Shown: piece after piece, positions 47,084 through 60,185 of the stretch
Layout of the letters: each line of letters opens with the position of its first letter
Numbering within the stretch: position 1 is the stretch's first letter
NCBI RefSeq assembly: GCF_002080435.1
Contig: NZ_CP020538.1
Span: 186,001-250,000 of the forward strand
Source: Sphingobium herbicidovorans
GTDB lineage: Bacteria > Pseudomonadota > Alphaproteobacteria > Sphingomonadales > Sphingomonadaceae
Reading direction: 5' to 3'
Length of the DNA stretch: 64,000 bases
Made by a program: the position numbers and the translations under genes
Notes under the pieces: generated by a model
Database searches by the model: none
What the model was told of the DNA's origin: nothing
Seen by the model: only the letters and a program-made list of their open reading frames with translations

Positions 47084-47803
47084 TCAGTGCCGAAAGAAGA
47101 GGGTGACGGACGCGACATGGTTCATTCGCTTGGCGCCGCTGGCTTGGTCGATATATTGGTTAAGATAGCCGATTTCGGCTGTCGATGTGCCCATCAGCTT
47201 GATTTCCGTGCCGATGAAGCTGCGCAACTGGTCAAATCCTGCCTTCTGTCCCCAATCGGTACGGTTGAGCGCGATGAATCCTTCAGCATATATGAGCGCG
47301 TTGACAGCGCTACTCTCGGGCATGAGCGGCTTTTCATACCGCAGCATCTCACGAAGCCGCCATCCCATGTCGCTGCCGTCGGATCGCCAGCGTTGCTCCA
47401 GTCGGGTTCGCGATGAAAGTTCCCCCTGCCATGGTTTGCCGATGATCCAGTTGACCTGCTGAAAGCTCCGCTCTTCATTGATGTCGCGCCCATCATTGGT
47501 TGGCAGCATCACATGGGCGTAGCCTTGATAGACTGACAGACTCGAAGACAATTTCCAGCCGATCGCTGCTCTAAGGAGGGTCTGATCAGCCTGCGAAACA
47601 CCTTGGCCAATGCGCGGTTGGACTTCCGCGAAGTAGCTGAGGGCGCCCGATACCGGCCCCATCGCGGTCAGGTTCATCCAGACCTGCTCGTCCTCGGTGG
47701 TCGCGGCGGCTGACTGAGTCGGCTTCAGGGCAAACGATGCCCCCGCAGCCCAGGTAAGAGTGCAGGCGGCAACGAAGGCGCGGCATGATCGGAAGCTGTG
47801 CAT
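47084..47803 (-). CDS. DUF2490 outer-membrane-type protein
   Basis: 239 residues with a signal peptide (about 1-25, ending GASFA). The mature chain is full of alternating beta strands (MGPVSGALSYFAEVQPRIGQG; LSVYQGYAHVMLPTN; TRLEQRWRSDGSDMGWRLREMLRYE) and ends in an aromatic-rich strand, VASVTLFFRH, as outer-membrane barrels do. It matches the DUF2490 family; function unknown. Confidence 0.85.
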   Translation of the reverse strand: MHSFRSCRAFVAACTLTWAAGASFALKPTQSAAATTEDEQVWMNLTAMGPVSGALSYFAEVQPRIGQGVSQADQTLLRAAIGWKLSSSLSVYQGYAHVMLPTNDGRDINEERSFQQVNWIIGKPWQGELSSRTRLEQRWRSDGSDMGWRLREMLRYEKPLMPESSAVNALIYAEGFIALNRTDWGQKAGFDQLRSFIGTEIKLMGTSTAEIGYLNQYIDQASGAKRMNHVASVTLFFRH

Positions 47804-47865
47804 GACGCGCCCTTAGGTGCGGGCCTTTTCCATCCGATGTCCACCGCGTGACTTTTCGTAACGGG

Positions 47866-49524
<1,659 letters not shown>

Positions 49525-49631
49525 TCAGATCCCCTCTATGGCCTGCCAGCGCGACTCTCGGCAATCCGTCCATCGCAGTTTGTCGTGCAGGCGCGGCGCT
49601 CAGTCGCCAATCGCGCTGCCCGGAATGACGC

Positions 49632-50201
49632 TCATTCCGCCAGCCGCAGCGCCACCTCATTCATGAACCGCGCGTCATCTTCCTTGGCGAGCCATTCCGC
49701 TTCCGCTCCGATAGCCCCCAGCATATCGGAAAGGGCGTCCATCTCGCTCTTGTGATAATTGCCAAGCACATAACCATGAACCCGGTCCTTATGCCCCGGA
49801 TGGCCGATGCCGATGCGCACGCGGCGGAAATCCGCACCTATATGGGCATCGGTTGATCGCAAGCCATTATGTCCCGCATTGCCGCCGCCGCGTTTCACCT
49901 TCACCTTCATCGGCGCAAGGTCCAACTCATCATGAAAAACGGTCACATCCTGTGGCGTCAGCTTGTAAAAACGCATTGCTTCACCGACTGAGCGCCCGCT
50001 TTCGTTCATGAAGGTCGCGGGCTTTAGCAGGATGATTTTTTCGGGTCCGATCCGGCCTTCCTGAACCCATCCCTGAAACTGTTTCCTGGGCGCTGAAAAG
50101 CGATACATGTCGGCGATGACATCGGCCGCCATGAAGCCGACATTATGCCGGTGCATCGCATATTGGGCGCCCGGATTGCCTAGGCCCACCCAGATCTGCA
50201 T
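49632..50201 (-). CDS. pth: Peptidyl-tRNA hydrolase
   Basis: 189 residues. The start IWVGLGNPGAQYAMHRHNVGFMAADVIAD carries the catalytic His20; other conserved features are FMNESGRSVGEA, VFHDELDLAPMKVKVKRGGGNAGHNGLRS and RVRIGIGHPG. It releases peptides from prematurely dropped peptidyl-tRNAs. It follows rplY, but a strong terminator lies between them, so pth may have reduced or separate expression. Confidence 0.97.
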   Translation of the reverse strand: MQIWVGLGNPGAQYAMHRHNVGFMAADVIADMYRFSAPRKQFQGWVQEGRIGPEKIILLKPATFMNESGRSVGEAMRFYKLTPQDVTVFHDELDLAPMKVKVKRGGGNAGHNGLRSTDAHIGADFRRVRIGIGHPGHKDRVHGYVLGNYHKSEMDALSDMLGAIGAEAEWLAKEDDARFMNEVALRLAE

Positions 50202-50214
50202 CGCGCATCAACTC

Positions 50215-50254
50215 CCAATAAAAATCCCGCCCGCCGAGTAGGCGGACGGGATTT
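50215..50254 (-). terminator. Rho-independent terminator between rplY and pth
   Basis: On the minus strand AAATCCCGTCCGCC, a TACTC loop and GGCGGGCGGGATTT form a 14-bp near-perfect stem, followed directly by a T-rich tail (TTATT). Classic intrinsic terminator placed 34 bases after the rplY stop. Confidence 0.85.
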
Positions 50255-50287
50255 GAATTTCCACCCCGAAGGTGAATGTCGAAAGGC

Positions 50288-50902
50288 TTATTCGCCTTCC
50301 GCAGGGGTTTCGTTGTCGCCCTCAGCACTCTTGAGCGCAGAGGGAGCGACCACGGTGGCAACGGTGAAGTCCTGCTCGTCATGAGCGGCCTTTGCGCCCT
50401 TGGGCAGCTTCACGGCGCTGATGTGAATCGATTCGCCGACATCCAGGCCGGTCAGATCGACGACGACATCATCGGGGATTTCGGCCGCATCGACGATCAG
50501 TTCGATCTCATGCGCGACGATGTTCAGCACGCCGCCCTTCTTGAGGCCCGGCGAAGCATCTTCATTGTCGAAGCGCACCGGCACGTTGACGTGGACTGTG
50601 GCATGTTCCGAAACGCGCAGGAAGTCGGCGTGCAGCGGACGATCGGTCACAGGATGGAAAGCGACGTCCTTGGGCAGGGTGCGAACCTGCTTGCCGCCAA
50701 CCTCGACCATGACGACCGAGTTGAAGAAATGGCCGGTGCCGAGCAGCTTGTTGAGGAGCTTTTCCTCAATGTGGATCGACTGCGGTTCTTCATTGTTACC
50801 ATAGATGACGGCGGGTACGCGGCCCTCGCGGCGGAGAGCGCGGGAGGCTCCCTTGCCTGCCCGATCGCGTGCCTCGGCCGACAGCGTAAGCTGCTCGCTC
50901 AT
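50288..50902 (-). CDS. rplY: 50S ribosomal protein L25 (Ctc/general stress type)
   Basis: 204 residues: an N-terminal L25 domain that binds 5S rRNA ([30 protein letters not shown]) and the C-terminal TL5/Ctc beta domain ([44 protein letters not shown]). The acidic, low-complexity tail ([16 protein letters not shown]) is typical. Ends at a strong terminator. Confidence 0.97.
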   Translation of the reverse strand: MSEQLTLSAEARDRAGKGASRALRREGRVPAVIYGNNEEPQSIHIEEKLLNKLLGTGHFFNSVVMVEVGGKQVRTLPKDVAFHPVTDRPLHADFLRVSEHATVHVNVPVRFDNEDASPGLKKGGVLNIVAHEIELIVDAAEIPDDVVVDLTGLDVGESIHISAVKLPKGAKAAHDEQDFTVATVVAPSALKSAEGDNETPAEGE

Positions 50903-51049
50903 TGCGTGTCTCCAAAAGCAAATTGATGTAAGCGCCCGTCACGCCTCCAGGGATGACCATGCCGGGACCGGGGCCCAATAGCAGAAAAGCGGGAGAAGGC
51001 AAGCGACGCCCTCACCCTCCGTCCGTTTCGAGCGCAGTCGAGAAACCAC

Positions 51050-51928
51050 TCACTGCACCCGCGTAATCTTATACCCCTTGGCTTCCAGCAACCCGATCAG
51101 ATTATCCCGCCCGGTCAGATGCCCCGTTCCCACCGCAATGAAGGGACGCCCCCGAAGCTTCCCCACAGCCTCACTCCAGCCCCGATTGCGGGCGACCAGT
51201 ACCGCCTCCACCACCATAGGATCGGGCTGCTCCCCCATCTCATCTTCCCGCGCGATCGCCGCCAAGTCGCCTTCCAGCCATGCCCGCAAAATGCGCTCAT
51301 AGAGCGCCTTCATTCCCTGTGTCTCTTCGATCGTCTGTGCCAGTAGGCGCCGCTGCGCAGCCTCCGGCAGCGTATCGAAGGCGCCAAACTGGCGCGCCAC
51401 CGTTTCCAGTCCGCTGATCGGCTTGTCCGCTGTACGAAATTCGCCGATTAGTGAGGGTTCGACGCCTTCGTCCCCGCTTACATGCAAGGATTGCTGAGCC
51501 GCCGCCGACACCAGCATGGCCGCCGCCCAGCTTTCATAGCTGGACAAAAGCTGCGTGCTCGTCCCGCCCTCACCGGCAATCCGCTGAAGCTCCTCCCGTT
51601 CATCGACCGGCACGCGGGCCTCCAGGGGAGGCAAGCCAGGACTGCGCCCCATCTTCTCAAACAGCGCCATGGTGCGTGCGCGATCCTGGATTTCCGCCGA
51701 TTCCAGCACCAGCTGGTCAGCTTCCTTGATCGCCGCCCTGATCTTGTCCGTCCGCCACGCCACGCCTTTGGGCAGAACATGGATGGTACCGAACAGCCAC
51801 CCATCCAGCCCATGCCCCTCCACGCGCCAAAGTGCGGGGCCTTTTCCTGCTGGAGGCGCTACCGGCTCGCGCCCGCAGGCCGCCACCAGCAGCAGCGCGC
51901 ACAAACCCAGCCATCGCAGCAAGCTCAC
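51050..51928 (-). CDS. TraB/GumN-family lipoprotein (second of a tandem pair)
   Basis: 292 residues from GTG 51928, which overlaps the upstream gene's TGA (GTGA). Lipobox in LCALLLVAAC. TraB/GumN signatures: WLFGTIHVLPKGVAWRT near the N-terminus and FIAVGTGHLTGRDNLIGLLEAKGYKITRV at the end, the two motifs thought to form a metal site. The family relates to Tiki-type metalloproteases in the periplasm; activity here is not shown. Alternative upstream starts lie inside the previous gene and would lose the leader. Confidence 0.8.
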   Translation of the reverse strand: MSLLRWLGLCALLLVAACGREPVAPPAGKGPALWRVEGHGLDGWLFGTIHVLPKGVAWRTDKIRAAIKEADQLVLESAEIQDRARTMALFEKMGRSPGLPPLEARVPVDEREELQRIAGEGGTSTQLLSSYESWAAAMLVSAAAQQSLHVSGDEGVEPSLIGEFRTADKPISGLETVARQFGAFDTLPEAAQRRLLAQTIEETQGMKALYERILRAWLEGDLAAIAREDEMGEQPDPMVVEAVLVARNRGWSEAVGKLRGRPFIAVGTGHLTGRDNLIGLLEAKGYKITRVQ

Positions 51929-52839
51929 TCGGCCACCCTGGCGGACGCCACTCCCAGCGCCTTCAGCTGATCTTGCACGCTGCCCTTGCCCGCCAGATGA
52001 CCCGCGCCGACCGCGATGAAAACCGTCCCGGGCTGCGCCAGCCTTCCCTTGATCCACTTCGCCCAATTGGCATTTCGTTGGATCAGCAGCACCTGAGCCA
52101 GTTCAGGCGTAGTTTCCAGCGACTCGTTCATCTCCGCCGCCAGCTTCTCGGGATCGCCCTCCTTCCAATGCGCGATCAGCCGGGCGAACTCAGCATCCAT
52201 GTCCGGCAGGCCGTCGACTGTCGCGTTCAGGAACCTGACCTGGCTTTCCATCGGCAGGCCCGCGAAATAGCCGAGTTGCTGCTCCACCGTCTCCAGCGCC
52301 CCGATCTTCTTCCCCGCAGCCTTCGCCGCCGCCGTCAAAGTCTTTTCCGCGCCCAGATCCGCCTTGTAGCCGAGCTTCTCCAGCGGCTGCACGGACAGCG
52401 CGATGCCCGCCATCCACGGGTTGAACGCCTCGAATATCTGCCAGGGAAGGCTGTTCGCCACCATCGCCGCCTGATATTTCCCACGTTCCTCCGCGCCGAG
52501 CCGGTCAGACAGCTTCACCCCGTCCCGCGCCAGCGCCGTATGCGCCATCGAAGCTGCCATCGCCTGCGCATCCTCAGGCTCGACAATCTCCAGCACCAAC
52601 TCGTCCGCCCCATCGAACGCCCGCTTGATCCCGCCCTGGAACCATTCGGTCCCTGGCTTCAGAACATGCACCGTGCCGAACAGATAGATGGTCGTATCCG
52701 CATCCTTCACCCGCCACAGCGCAGGCGTCACATAGGCAGCTTTCGCCGCAGCAGGGCGCGCGGAAGCCGTCTGTTCCTGCGCACAGCCGGTCAGCAACAG
52801 CAGGCCAGCAGCCAGCAAGCGGGGAAGGGGCCATTTCAT
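51925..52839 (-). CDS. TraB/GumN-family lipoprotein (first of a tandem pair)
   Basis: 304 residues with a lipoprotein leader (MKWPLPRLLAAGLLLLTGC). The hallmark motifs are YLFGTVHVLKPGTEWFQGG and FIAVGAGHLAGKGSVQDQLKALG. It shares layout and motifs with the next gene and they overlap by 4 bases, so this is a tandem duplication with strong divergence. Expected to act in the periplasm; substrate unknown. Confidence 0.85.
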   Translation of the reverse strand: MKWPLPRLLAAGLLLLTGCAQEQTASARPAAAKAAYVTPALWRVKDADTTIYLFGTVHVLKPGTEWFQGGIKRAFDGADELVLEIVEPEDAQAMAASMAHTALARDGVKLSDRLGAEERGKYQAAMVANSLPWQIFEAFNPWMAGIALSVQPLEKLGYKADLGAEKTLTAAAKAAGKKIGALETVEQQLGYFAGLPMESQVRFLNATVDGLPDMDAEFARLIAHWKEGDPEKLAAEMNESLETTPELAQVLLIQRNANWAKWIKGRLAQPGTVFIAVGAGHLAGKGSVQDQLKALGVASARVAE

Positions 52840-53002
52840 ATCGGCATCGATCCATATCGAAGGGTTTCGCCGCCATCCATGCGGGGCAGGGGCCTTCAGG
52901 GCAAGCGGATTAACTGCCTTTCCACCGGCTTTCCCTTGACCCTAAAGCCCTCCTGCGCCAAGGCGCGCGCGATCAAACCGTCATTTTCGCAAGGGACCGT
53001 CC

Positions 53003-53875
53003 GTGGCGACAGGCAAGCCGCTTTCCTTTCAGGACCTGATCCTGACCCTGCACGCCTATTGGGGAAAGCAGGGGTGCGTCATCCTGCAACCCTATGACAT
53101 GGAAGTCGGCGCGGGCACCTTCCACCCCGCCACCACCTTGCGCAGCCTTGGTCCCGACGCCTGGAACGCCGCCTATGTGCAGCCCAGCCGTCGCCCGACC
53201 GATGGCCGCTATGGCGAAAACCCCAATCGCCTCCAGCATTATTACCAATATCAGGTGATCATGAAGCCGTCCCCGGCGAACCTGCAGGAACTCTACCTGG
53301 GATCGCTGGTGGAGATCGGCATCGACCCGCTGGTGCACGACATTCGCTTCGTAGAGGACGACTGGGAAAGCCCGACGCTGGGCGCCTGGGGCCTTGGCTG
53401 GGAAGTCTGGTGCGACGGCATGGAAGTCACCCAGTTCACCTATTTCCAGCAGATGGGCGGACTCGACTGCAAGCCCGTCGCGGGCGAGTTGACCTACGGC
53501 CTCGAACGCCTTGCCATGTATATTCAGGGCGTCGACAGCGTCTATGACCTGAAGTTCAACGACGGGGGCGTCACCTATGGCGACGTGTTCCTCGCTAATG
53601 AGCAGCAGATGTCGAAATGGAATTTCGAGATCGCCGACACCGAAAAGCTGTTCCGCTGGTTCAAGGACGCCGAAGCCGAGTGCAAGGCGAGTCTCGAAGC
53701 GGGCGTCCCGCTCGCCGCCTATGATCAGGCGATCAAGGCGAGCCATGTCTTCAACCTGCTTCAGGCGCGCGGCGTCATCTCCGTCCAGGAACGCGCCAGC
53801 TACATCGGTCGCGTCCGCGACCTTGCCAAGGGTTCGTGCGAAAAGTGGATGGAAGTGAACGGGTGGGTGGCGTGA
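53003..53875 (+). CDS. glyQ: Glycyl-tRNA synthetase alpha subunit
   Basis: 290 residues. Class II aminoacyl-tRNA synthetase catalytic subunit of the alpha2beta2 type: [40 protein letters not shown] at the N-terminus, [29 protein letters not shown] and [21 protein letters not shown]. Followed by glyS after a 109-base spacer that contains a repeat element. Start chosen at 53003. Confidence 0.97.
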   Translation: MATGKPLSFQDLILTLHAYWGKQGCVILQPYDMEVGAGTFHPATTLRSLGPDAWNAAYVQPSRRPTDGRYGENPNRLQHYYQYQVIMKPSPANLQELYLGSLVEIGIDPLVHDIRFVEDDWESPTLGAWGLGWEVWCDGMEVTQFTYFQQMGGLDCKPVAGELTYGLERLAMYIQGVDSVYDLKFNDGGVTYGDVFLANEQQMSKWNFEIADTEKLFRWFKDAEAECKASLEAGVPLAAYDQAIKASHVFNLLQARGVISVQERASYIGRVRDLAKGSCEKWMEVNGWVA

Positions 53876-53891
53876 TGCAGATGTTAAATTC

Positions 53892-53972
53892 CATCATCCC
53901 AGCGAAAGCTGGGATCTCATGCCCCAAGCGCTCCACCATGCGGCACAAGGCCCCGGTCTCCGCCGGGGCTGT
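53892..53972. repeat. Palindromic dispersed-type repeat in the glyQ-glyS spacer
   Basis: Two hairpins: ATCCCAGCGAAAGCTGGGAT near 53896-53915 and CCCCGG-TCTC-CGCCGGGG near 53951-53968. The first hairpin has the same CCAGC-GAAA-GCTGG core as a stretch inside glyS (55973-56045), so this looks like one family of short palindromic repeats. Confidence 0.6.
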
Positions 53973-53984
53973 GGAGAAAATCGC

Positions 53985-56315
53985 ATGACCGATTTTCTCC
54001 TTGAACTGCGCTGCGAAGAAATCCCCGCACGCATGCAGCTCAAAGCGTCGGAAGACCTCGCCCGCCTCTTCACCGAGGAGCTGGGCAAGGCTGGCCTGAA
54101 GCCCGAAAACATCGACAGCTTCGTCACACCCCGCCGCCTCGCTTTGATCGCCCGCAACCTGCCGCTGGAAACCGCCGCCGTCAGCGAAGAGTTCAAAGGC
54201 CCCCGCACCTCCGCCCCCGCACAGGCTCTGGAAGGCTTCCTCCGCAAGACCGGGCTGAACCAGGACCAGCTTGAGGACCGCGACGGCGTCTGGTTCGCCA
54301 CCGTCAACAAGCCCGGCCGTGCGACGGTAGAAGTGCTGGCGCAAGCCGTGCCCGCCGTCGTCCGCGCCTTCCCTTGGCCCAAGTCCATGCGCTGGGGCAC
54401 AGCATCCCAGACGACCGAAAGCCTCCGCTGGGTCCGCCCATTGCAAGGCATCGTCGCCATCCTCGGCGAAGATCTGGTCGATATCGAAATCGAAGGCATC
54501 CGCAGCGGTTACGCCACGCTCGGCCACCGCTTCCACCATCCCGGTGAAATCACCATCGGCAGCGCACACGATTATGTCGAAAAGCTGCGCGCCTGCCATG
54601 TGATCGTCAGCCACCAGGAGCGCCAGTCCATCATCGAGGCGAAGGCGAACGAAGCCGCTGCCGCGAAGGGCTATACCGTCATCGAGGACAATGGCCTCGT
54701 CGCTGAAAATGCCGGGCTGACGGAATGGCCGGTCCCGCTGCTCGGCGATTTCGATCCCGCCTTCCTTGATGTTCCGCCTGAGGTCATCCAGCTAACCCTT
54801 CGGATAAATCAGAAATATTTTGTTCTGCGCGACGGCGCGGGCAAGCTCGCCCCGGCCTTTATCTGCACTGCAAATATCGAGGCCAAGGACGGCGGCGAAG
54901 CGATCATCGCCGGCAACCGCAAGGTCCTCGCGGCGCGCTTGTCGGATGCCCGCTTCTTCTGGGAGCAGGACCGCAAGACTAGCCTCGAAGATCACGCCAA
55001 GAAGCTCGAACGCATCACTTTCCACGAGAAGCTCGGCACAGTCGCGGACAAAGTGGACCGCGTAGCCAAACTGGCCCGCTGGCTGGTAGAAGAAGGCATA
55101 ATCGCTCCCCTCGCGCAAGCGGGAGGGGCCGGGGGTGGGCAAGCCCCAACGACCGAACAACTCGCAGACCTAGTCGAACAAGCCGCCCGCCTAGCCAAAG
55201 GCGACCTCGTCACCGAAATGGTTGGAGAGTTCCCCGAGCTTCAAGGCATCATGGGCGGCTATTACGCCCGCGCCGAAGGTCTGCCCGATGCCGTGTCGGA
55301 CGCAATCCGCGACCACTATAAGCCGGTAGGCCAGGGAGATGAGGTGCCAACTGCACCCGTCACCGTGGCGGTGTCGCTGGCGGACAAGCTCGATACACTC
55401 GCAGGCTTTTTTATCATCAATGAACGACCGACCGGATCTAAGGATCCATTTGCCTTAAGGCGCGCAGGTATTGCGATTTCTGCCTTGGTTCTAGGCAACG
55501 AACTCCGGGTTGGCATCACCAAGGTCGGAATGCAGGCAATGTTCGGGATCCTCTCCAACATCTATCGCGGAGAGGAGCTTGGAAAAATCGCGAGCATTGC
55601 GCCTGCGCTTGGTCAACTCTCAGACCGAGGATTGGCTGATGCTGTAATCAAGGACGTATTTCCCAAGGTCGATGTTCTTTCTGATCCAACAGCGGTGTTG
55701 CCAGTTGAACAAAGAGATCGGAAAAATGCGGCAACTTTGATCGAGGTGGTTGCATTCATTTTCGACCGCCTCAAGGTCCAGCAAAAGGAAGCGGGCGTCC
55801 GCCATGACCTGATCGACGCGGTCTTCGCGCTCGGCGGCGAGGACGACCTCGTCCGCCTGCTCGCTCGCGTGAAGGCGCTTCAATCCTTCGTCGCCACCGA
55901 TGATGGCGCGAACCTGCTTGCCGGTTACAAGCGCGCCGCCAACATCCTGAAGAAGGAAGGTGTCGATCAATCCGTCATGCCAGCGAAAGCTGGCATCTCA
56001 GGCGGTGCGAGTGAGGCTGAGACCCCAGCCTCCGCTGGGGTGACGCCGTTGACCTACACCCCCGAACCCGCAGAAGCCGAGCTCATCGCTGCCCTCGATG
56101 CCGCCGAACCGCGCGCAAGCGCCGCAGTGCAGGCGGAGGATTTCGAAGGCGCCATGGGTGCGCTCGCTAGCCTGCGCGCACCGATCGACGCATTCTTCGA
56201 CAAGGTCACTGTGAACGATGCTGACCCGGACAAGCGTCTCGCGCGTCTCGCGCTGCTCGCACGCGTGCGGGACGCGGTTCACGCCGTCGCTGATTTCTCG
56301 AAAATTGCAGGGTAG
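53985..56315 (+). CDS. glyS: Glycyl-tRNA synthetase beta subunit with repeat-derived insertions
   Basis: 776 residues from ATG 53985 (MTDFLLELRCEEIPARMQ). Family members are nearer 690. Core features are present: FLLELRCEEIPARMQLKASEDL, VTPRRLALIARNLPL, the HD-like central region (EGLPDAVSDAIRDHYKP) and the C-terminal anticodon-binding helices (FFDKVTVNDADPDKRLARLALL). The extra length comes partly from two repeat-like stretches translated in frame (~375-386 and ~663-687). Codon choice also changes between about 55390 and 55760. It binds tRNA-Gly and edits in the alpha2beta2 enzyme. Confidence 0.95.
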   Translation: MTDFLLELRCEEIPARMQLKASEDLARLFTEELGKAGLKPENIDSFVTPRRLALIARNLPLETAAVSEEFKGPRTSAPAQALEGFLRKTGLNQDQLEDRDGVWFATVNKPGRATVEVLAQAVPAVVRAFPWPKSMRWGTASQTTESLRWVRPLQGIVAILGEDLVDIEIEGIRSGYATLGHRFHHPGEITIGSAHDYVEKLRACHVIVSHQERQSIIEAKANEAAAAKGYTVIEDNGLVAENAGLTEWPVPLLGDFDPAFLDVPPEVIQLTLRINQKYFVLRDGAGKLAPAFICTANIEAKDGGEAIIAGNRKVLAARLSDARFFWEQDRKTSLEDHAKKLERITFHEKLGTVADKVDRVAKLARWLVEEGIIAPLAQAGGAGGGQAPTTEQLADLVEQAARLAKGDLVTEMVGEFPELQGIMGGYYARAEGLPDAVSDAIRDHYKPVGQGDEVPTAPVTVAVSLADKLDTLAGFFIINERPTGSKDPFALRRAGIAISALVLGNELRVGITKVGMQAMFGILSNIYRGEELGKIASIAPALGQLSDRGLADAVIKDVFPKVDVLSDPTAVLPVEQRDRKNAATLIEVVAFIFDRLKVQQKEAGVRHDLIDAVFALGGEDDLVRLLARVKALQSFVATDDGANLLAGYKRAANILKKEGVDQSVMPAKAGISGGASEAETPASAGVTPLTYTPEPAEAELIAALDAAEPRASAAVQAEDFEGAMGALASLRAPIDAFFDKVTVNDADPDKRLARLALLARVRDAVHAVADFSKIAG
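55107..55142. repeat. GC-rich palindromic repeat translated inside glyS
   Basis: CTCCCCTCGCGCAAGCGGGAGGGG followed by CCGGGGGTGGGC. It can form a CCCTC/GAGGG hairpin and looks like the intergenic repeat style common in alphaproteobacteria. It encodes the low-complexity APLAQAGGAGGGQ inside GlyS. Confidence 0.5.
55973..56045. repeat. Palindromic repeat unit embedded in the glyS reading frame
   Basis: The stretch starts CGTCATGCCAGCGAAAGCTGG and ends CCCAGCCTCCGCTGGGGTGACG, so its two ends are near-inverted copies, each with its own hairpin. It is in frame and encodes the low-complexity QSVMPAKAGISGGASEAETP segment. The GlyS core resumes right after it. Confidence 0.65.
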
Positions 56316-56488
56316 TTCGTGAGAACCGGGCCGTAAAGCGCTCGGAAAGAATATAGAAGGTCGAGGATCATCGTAAAAGCGGGTGCGTTCACCGCCCCGT
56401 CTGTTGTAGGAATGTTGCTGCAACGCACAAACATACGGCAACCAGTGCAGGGAGAGCCGGAACTATGTTGAAAATGGAAGAGGCCAGC

Positions 56489-59164
<2,676 letters not shown>

Positions 59165-59172
59165 CCTTTCGA

Positions 59173-59204
59173 CCCGCCTGTTCCTTGAAAGAGGGGCAGG
59201 CGGG
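59173..59204 (+). terminator. Possible terminator hairpin after ppdK
   Basis: CCCGCCTG and CAGGCGGG form an 8-bp perfect stem, 8 bases after the ppdK stop, and TCCTT/AGAGG can extend pairing inside the loop. The following sequence (CAATTTGC) is not a strong T tract, so it may be weak or only a stabilising hairpin. Confidence 0.4.
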
Positions 59205-59218
59205 CAATTTGCTGCCGA

Positions 59219-59665
59219 TCACCTCTCGATATAGCGGCGTTCATGCTCGCGAATCTTTCCGTTCTCGAGCAGCTTTGCCTGTATCTTCCACTCTTCGTGC
59301 GCGATCGTCCCAGGCGTTCGTCCAAGTCGGCCCTCTAGTGTAGCCTGCAGCTCATCGCTCATGCCGCTCATCTGCGCGTAGTTGTGATAGCCCGCTTCAT
59401 TCAGGATGGCGGCCTCCTGGGCGGAAATAGACCGGATACGTGTGAGGTCGTCATGTCCCTCTCCATGCGACCGTACGGGGGACACCCTACCGCTGACAGG
59501 CGTATGGATGAGCGTGTCGCGCTCCTTGATCGTCTGGCGGTGAGCCAATTGCTCGTCTCGCCACAATCTTTTGTACTTGCCGCGCCCACTGGTCATCAAT
59601 CCGAGCAACAGACCTGCAACCAAGGCGATGAGGATCAGTGCGATATAGTTGAGAGTGAACGTCAT
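59219..59665 (-). CDS. Membrane-anchored protein with helix-hairpin-helix-type domain
   Basis: 148 residues: one N-terminal membrane segment (YIALILIALVAGLLLGLMTSG) and a basic juxtamembrane stretch, then a C-terminal domain (LTRIRSISAQEAAILNEAGYHNYAQMSGMSDELQATLEGRLG) that resembles the HhH module of so-called flap-endonuclease-like or LapA/ribosomal L21-tail proteins. No catalytic residues are visible. Function unknown. Confidence 0.65.
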   Translation of the reverse strand: MTFTLNYIALILIALVAGLLLGLMTSGRGKYKRLWRDEQLAHRQTIKERDTLIHTPVSGRVSPVRSHGEGHDDLTRIRSISAQEAAILNEAGYHNYAQMSGMSDELQATLEGRLGRTPGTIAHEEWKIQAKLLENGKIREHERRYIER

Positions 59666-59808
59666 TCATCGCCTCCTTACCCCCTATGCGGAAACGAGTA
59701 GACCGATACAAAGGTTGCCGTTTCGGGTGGGCTTACCCCGGCTCGGAAAAAAAGGTAAAAAAGGGGCTTGCCCAATCAACCGCCCCCATCTATCTGCCGC
59801 TCCACAAC

Positions 59809-59885
59809 GCGCCCGTAGCTCAGCTGGATAGAGCATCAGACTACGAATCTGAGGGTCGGACGTTCGAATCGTTCCGGGCGCACCA
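59809..59885 (+). tRNA. tRNA-Arg (anticodon ACG)
   Basis: 77-base cloverleaf: acceptor GCGCCCG paired with CGGGCGC, D arm GCTC/GAGC, anticodon stem CAGA/TCTG with loop CTACGAA (anticodon ACG), T arm with GTTCGAATC, and encoded CCA. Confidence 0.97.
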
Positions 59886-60185
59886 TTTTTCTTTCGCAGG
59901 AAAATGAGTAGCTTATCAGGCGATCCTGAAGGATCGCACTTTAGGCTTCGGTCTGCCGCAGGTCGGTTTCAATTGTCCCGCAGTTGTTGGCGTTTTGATT
60001 GACATTCCAACCGGCGATCTGGCGCTCAATGGTGTTGAGCTATGCCCTGTGCCGGGGCGGGCACTGCGATGGCACAGCCTTTTCCTTCCCGCTCCCTTGA
60101 GTAAGGTTTCGCCACTCTTGGTTCGATCCTCCAAAATTCCCATGAGGTAGGCACGGGGATGCGGAAAATGCCAGATCCATGATGC
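59886..60185. other. Gene-free interval after tRNA-Arg
   Basis: 300 bases without a convincing gene. A perfect palindrome GCGATCCTGAAGGATCGC lies at about 59920-59937 just downstream of the tRNA but has no T tract after it. A 75-codon frame on the minus strand (59916-60143) has basic, low-plausibility composition and no recognised family. Confidence 0.45.

Noticed and set aside
59915..59940. Terminator after tRNA-Arg
   Set aside because: A perfect GCGATCCT/AGGATCGC palindrome is present but it is not followed by a T tract, so I did not list it as a terminator.
59916..60143. 75-codon frame after tRNA-Arg on the minus strand
   Set aside because: Basic, low-plausibility sequence with no family; starts without a convincing ribosome-binding site. 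I cannot exclude a decayed gene.
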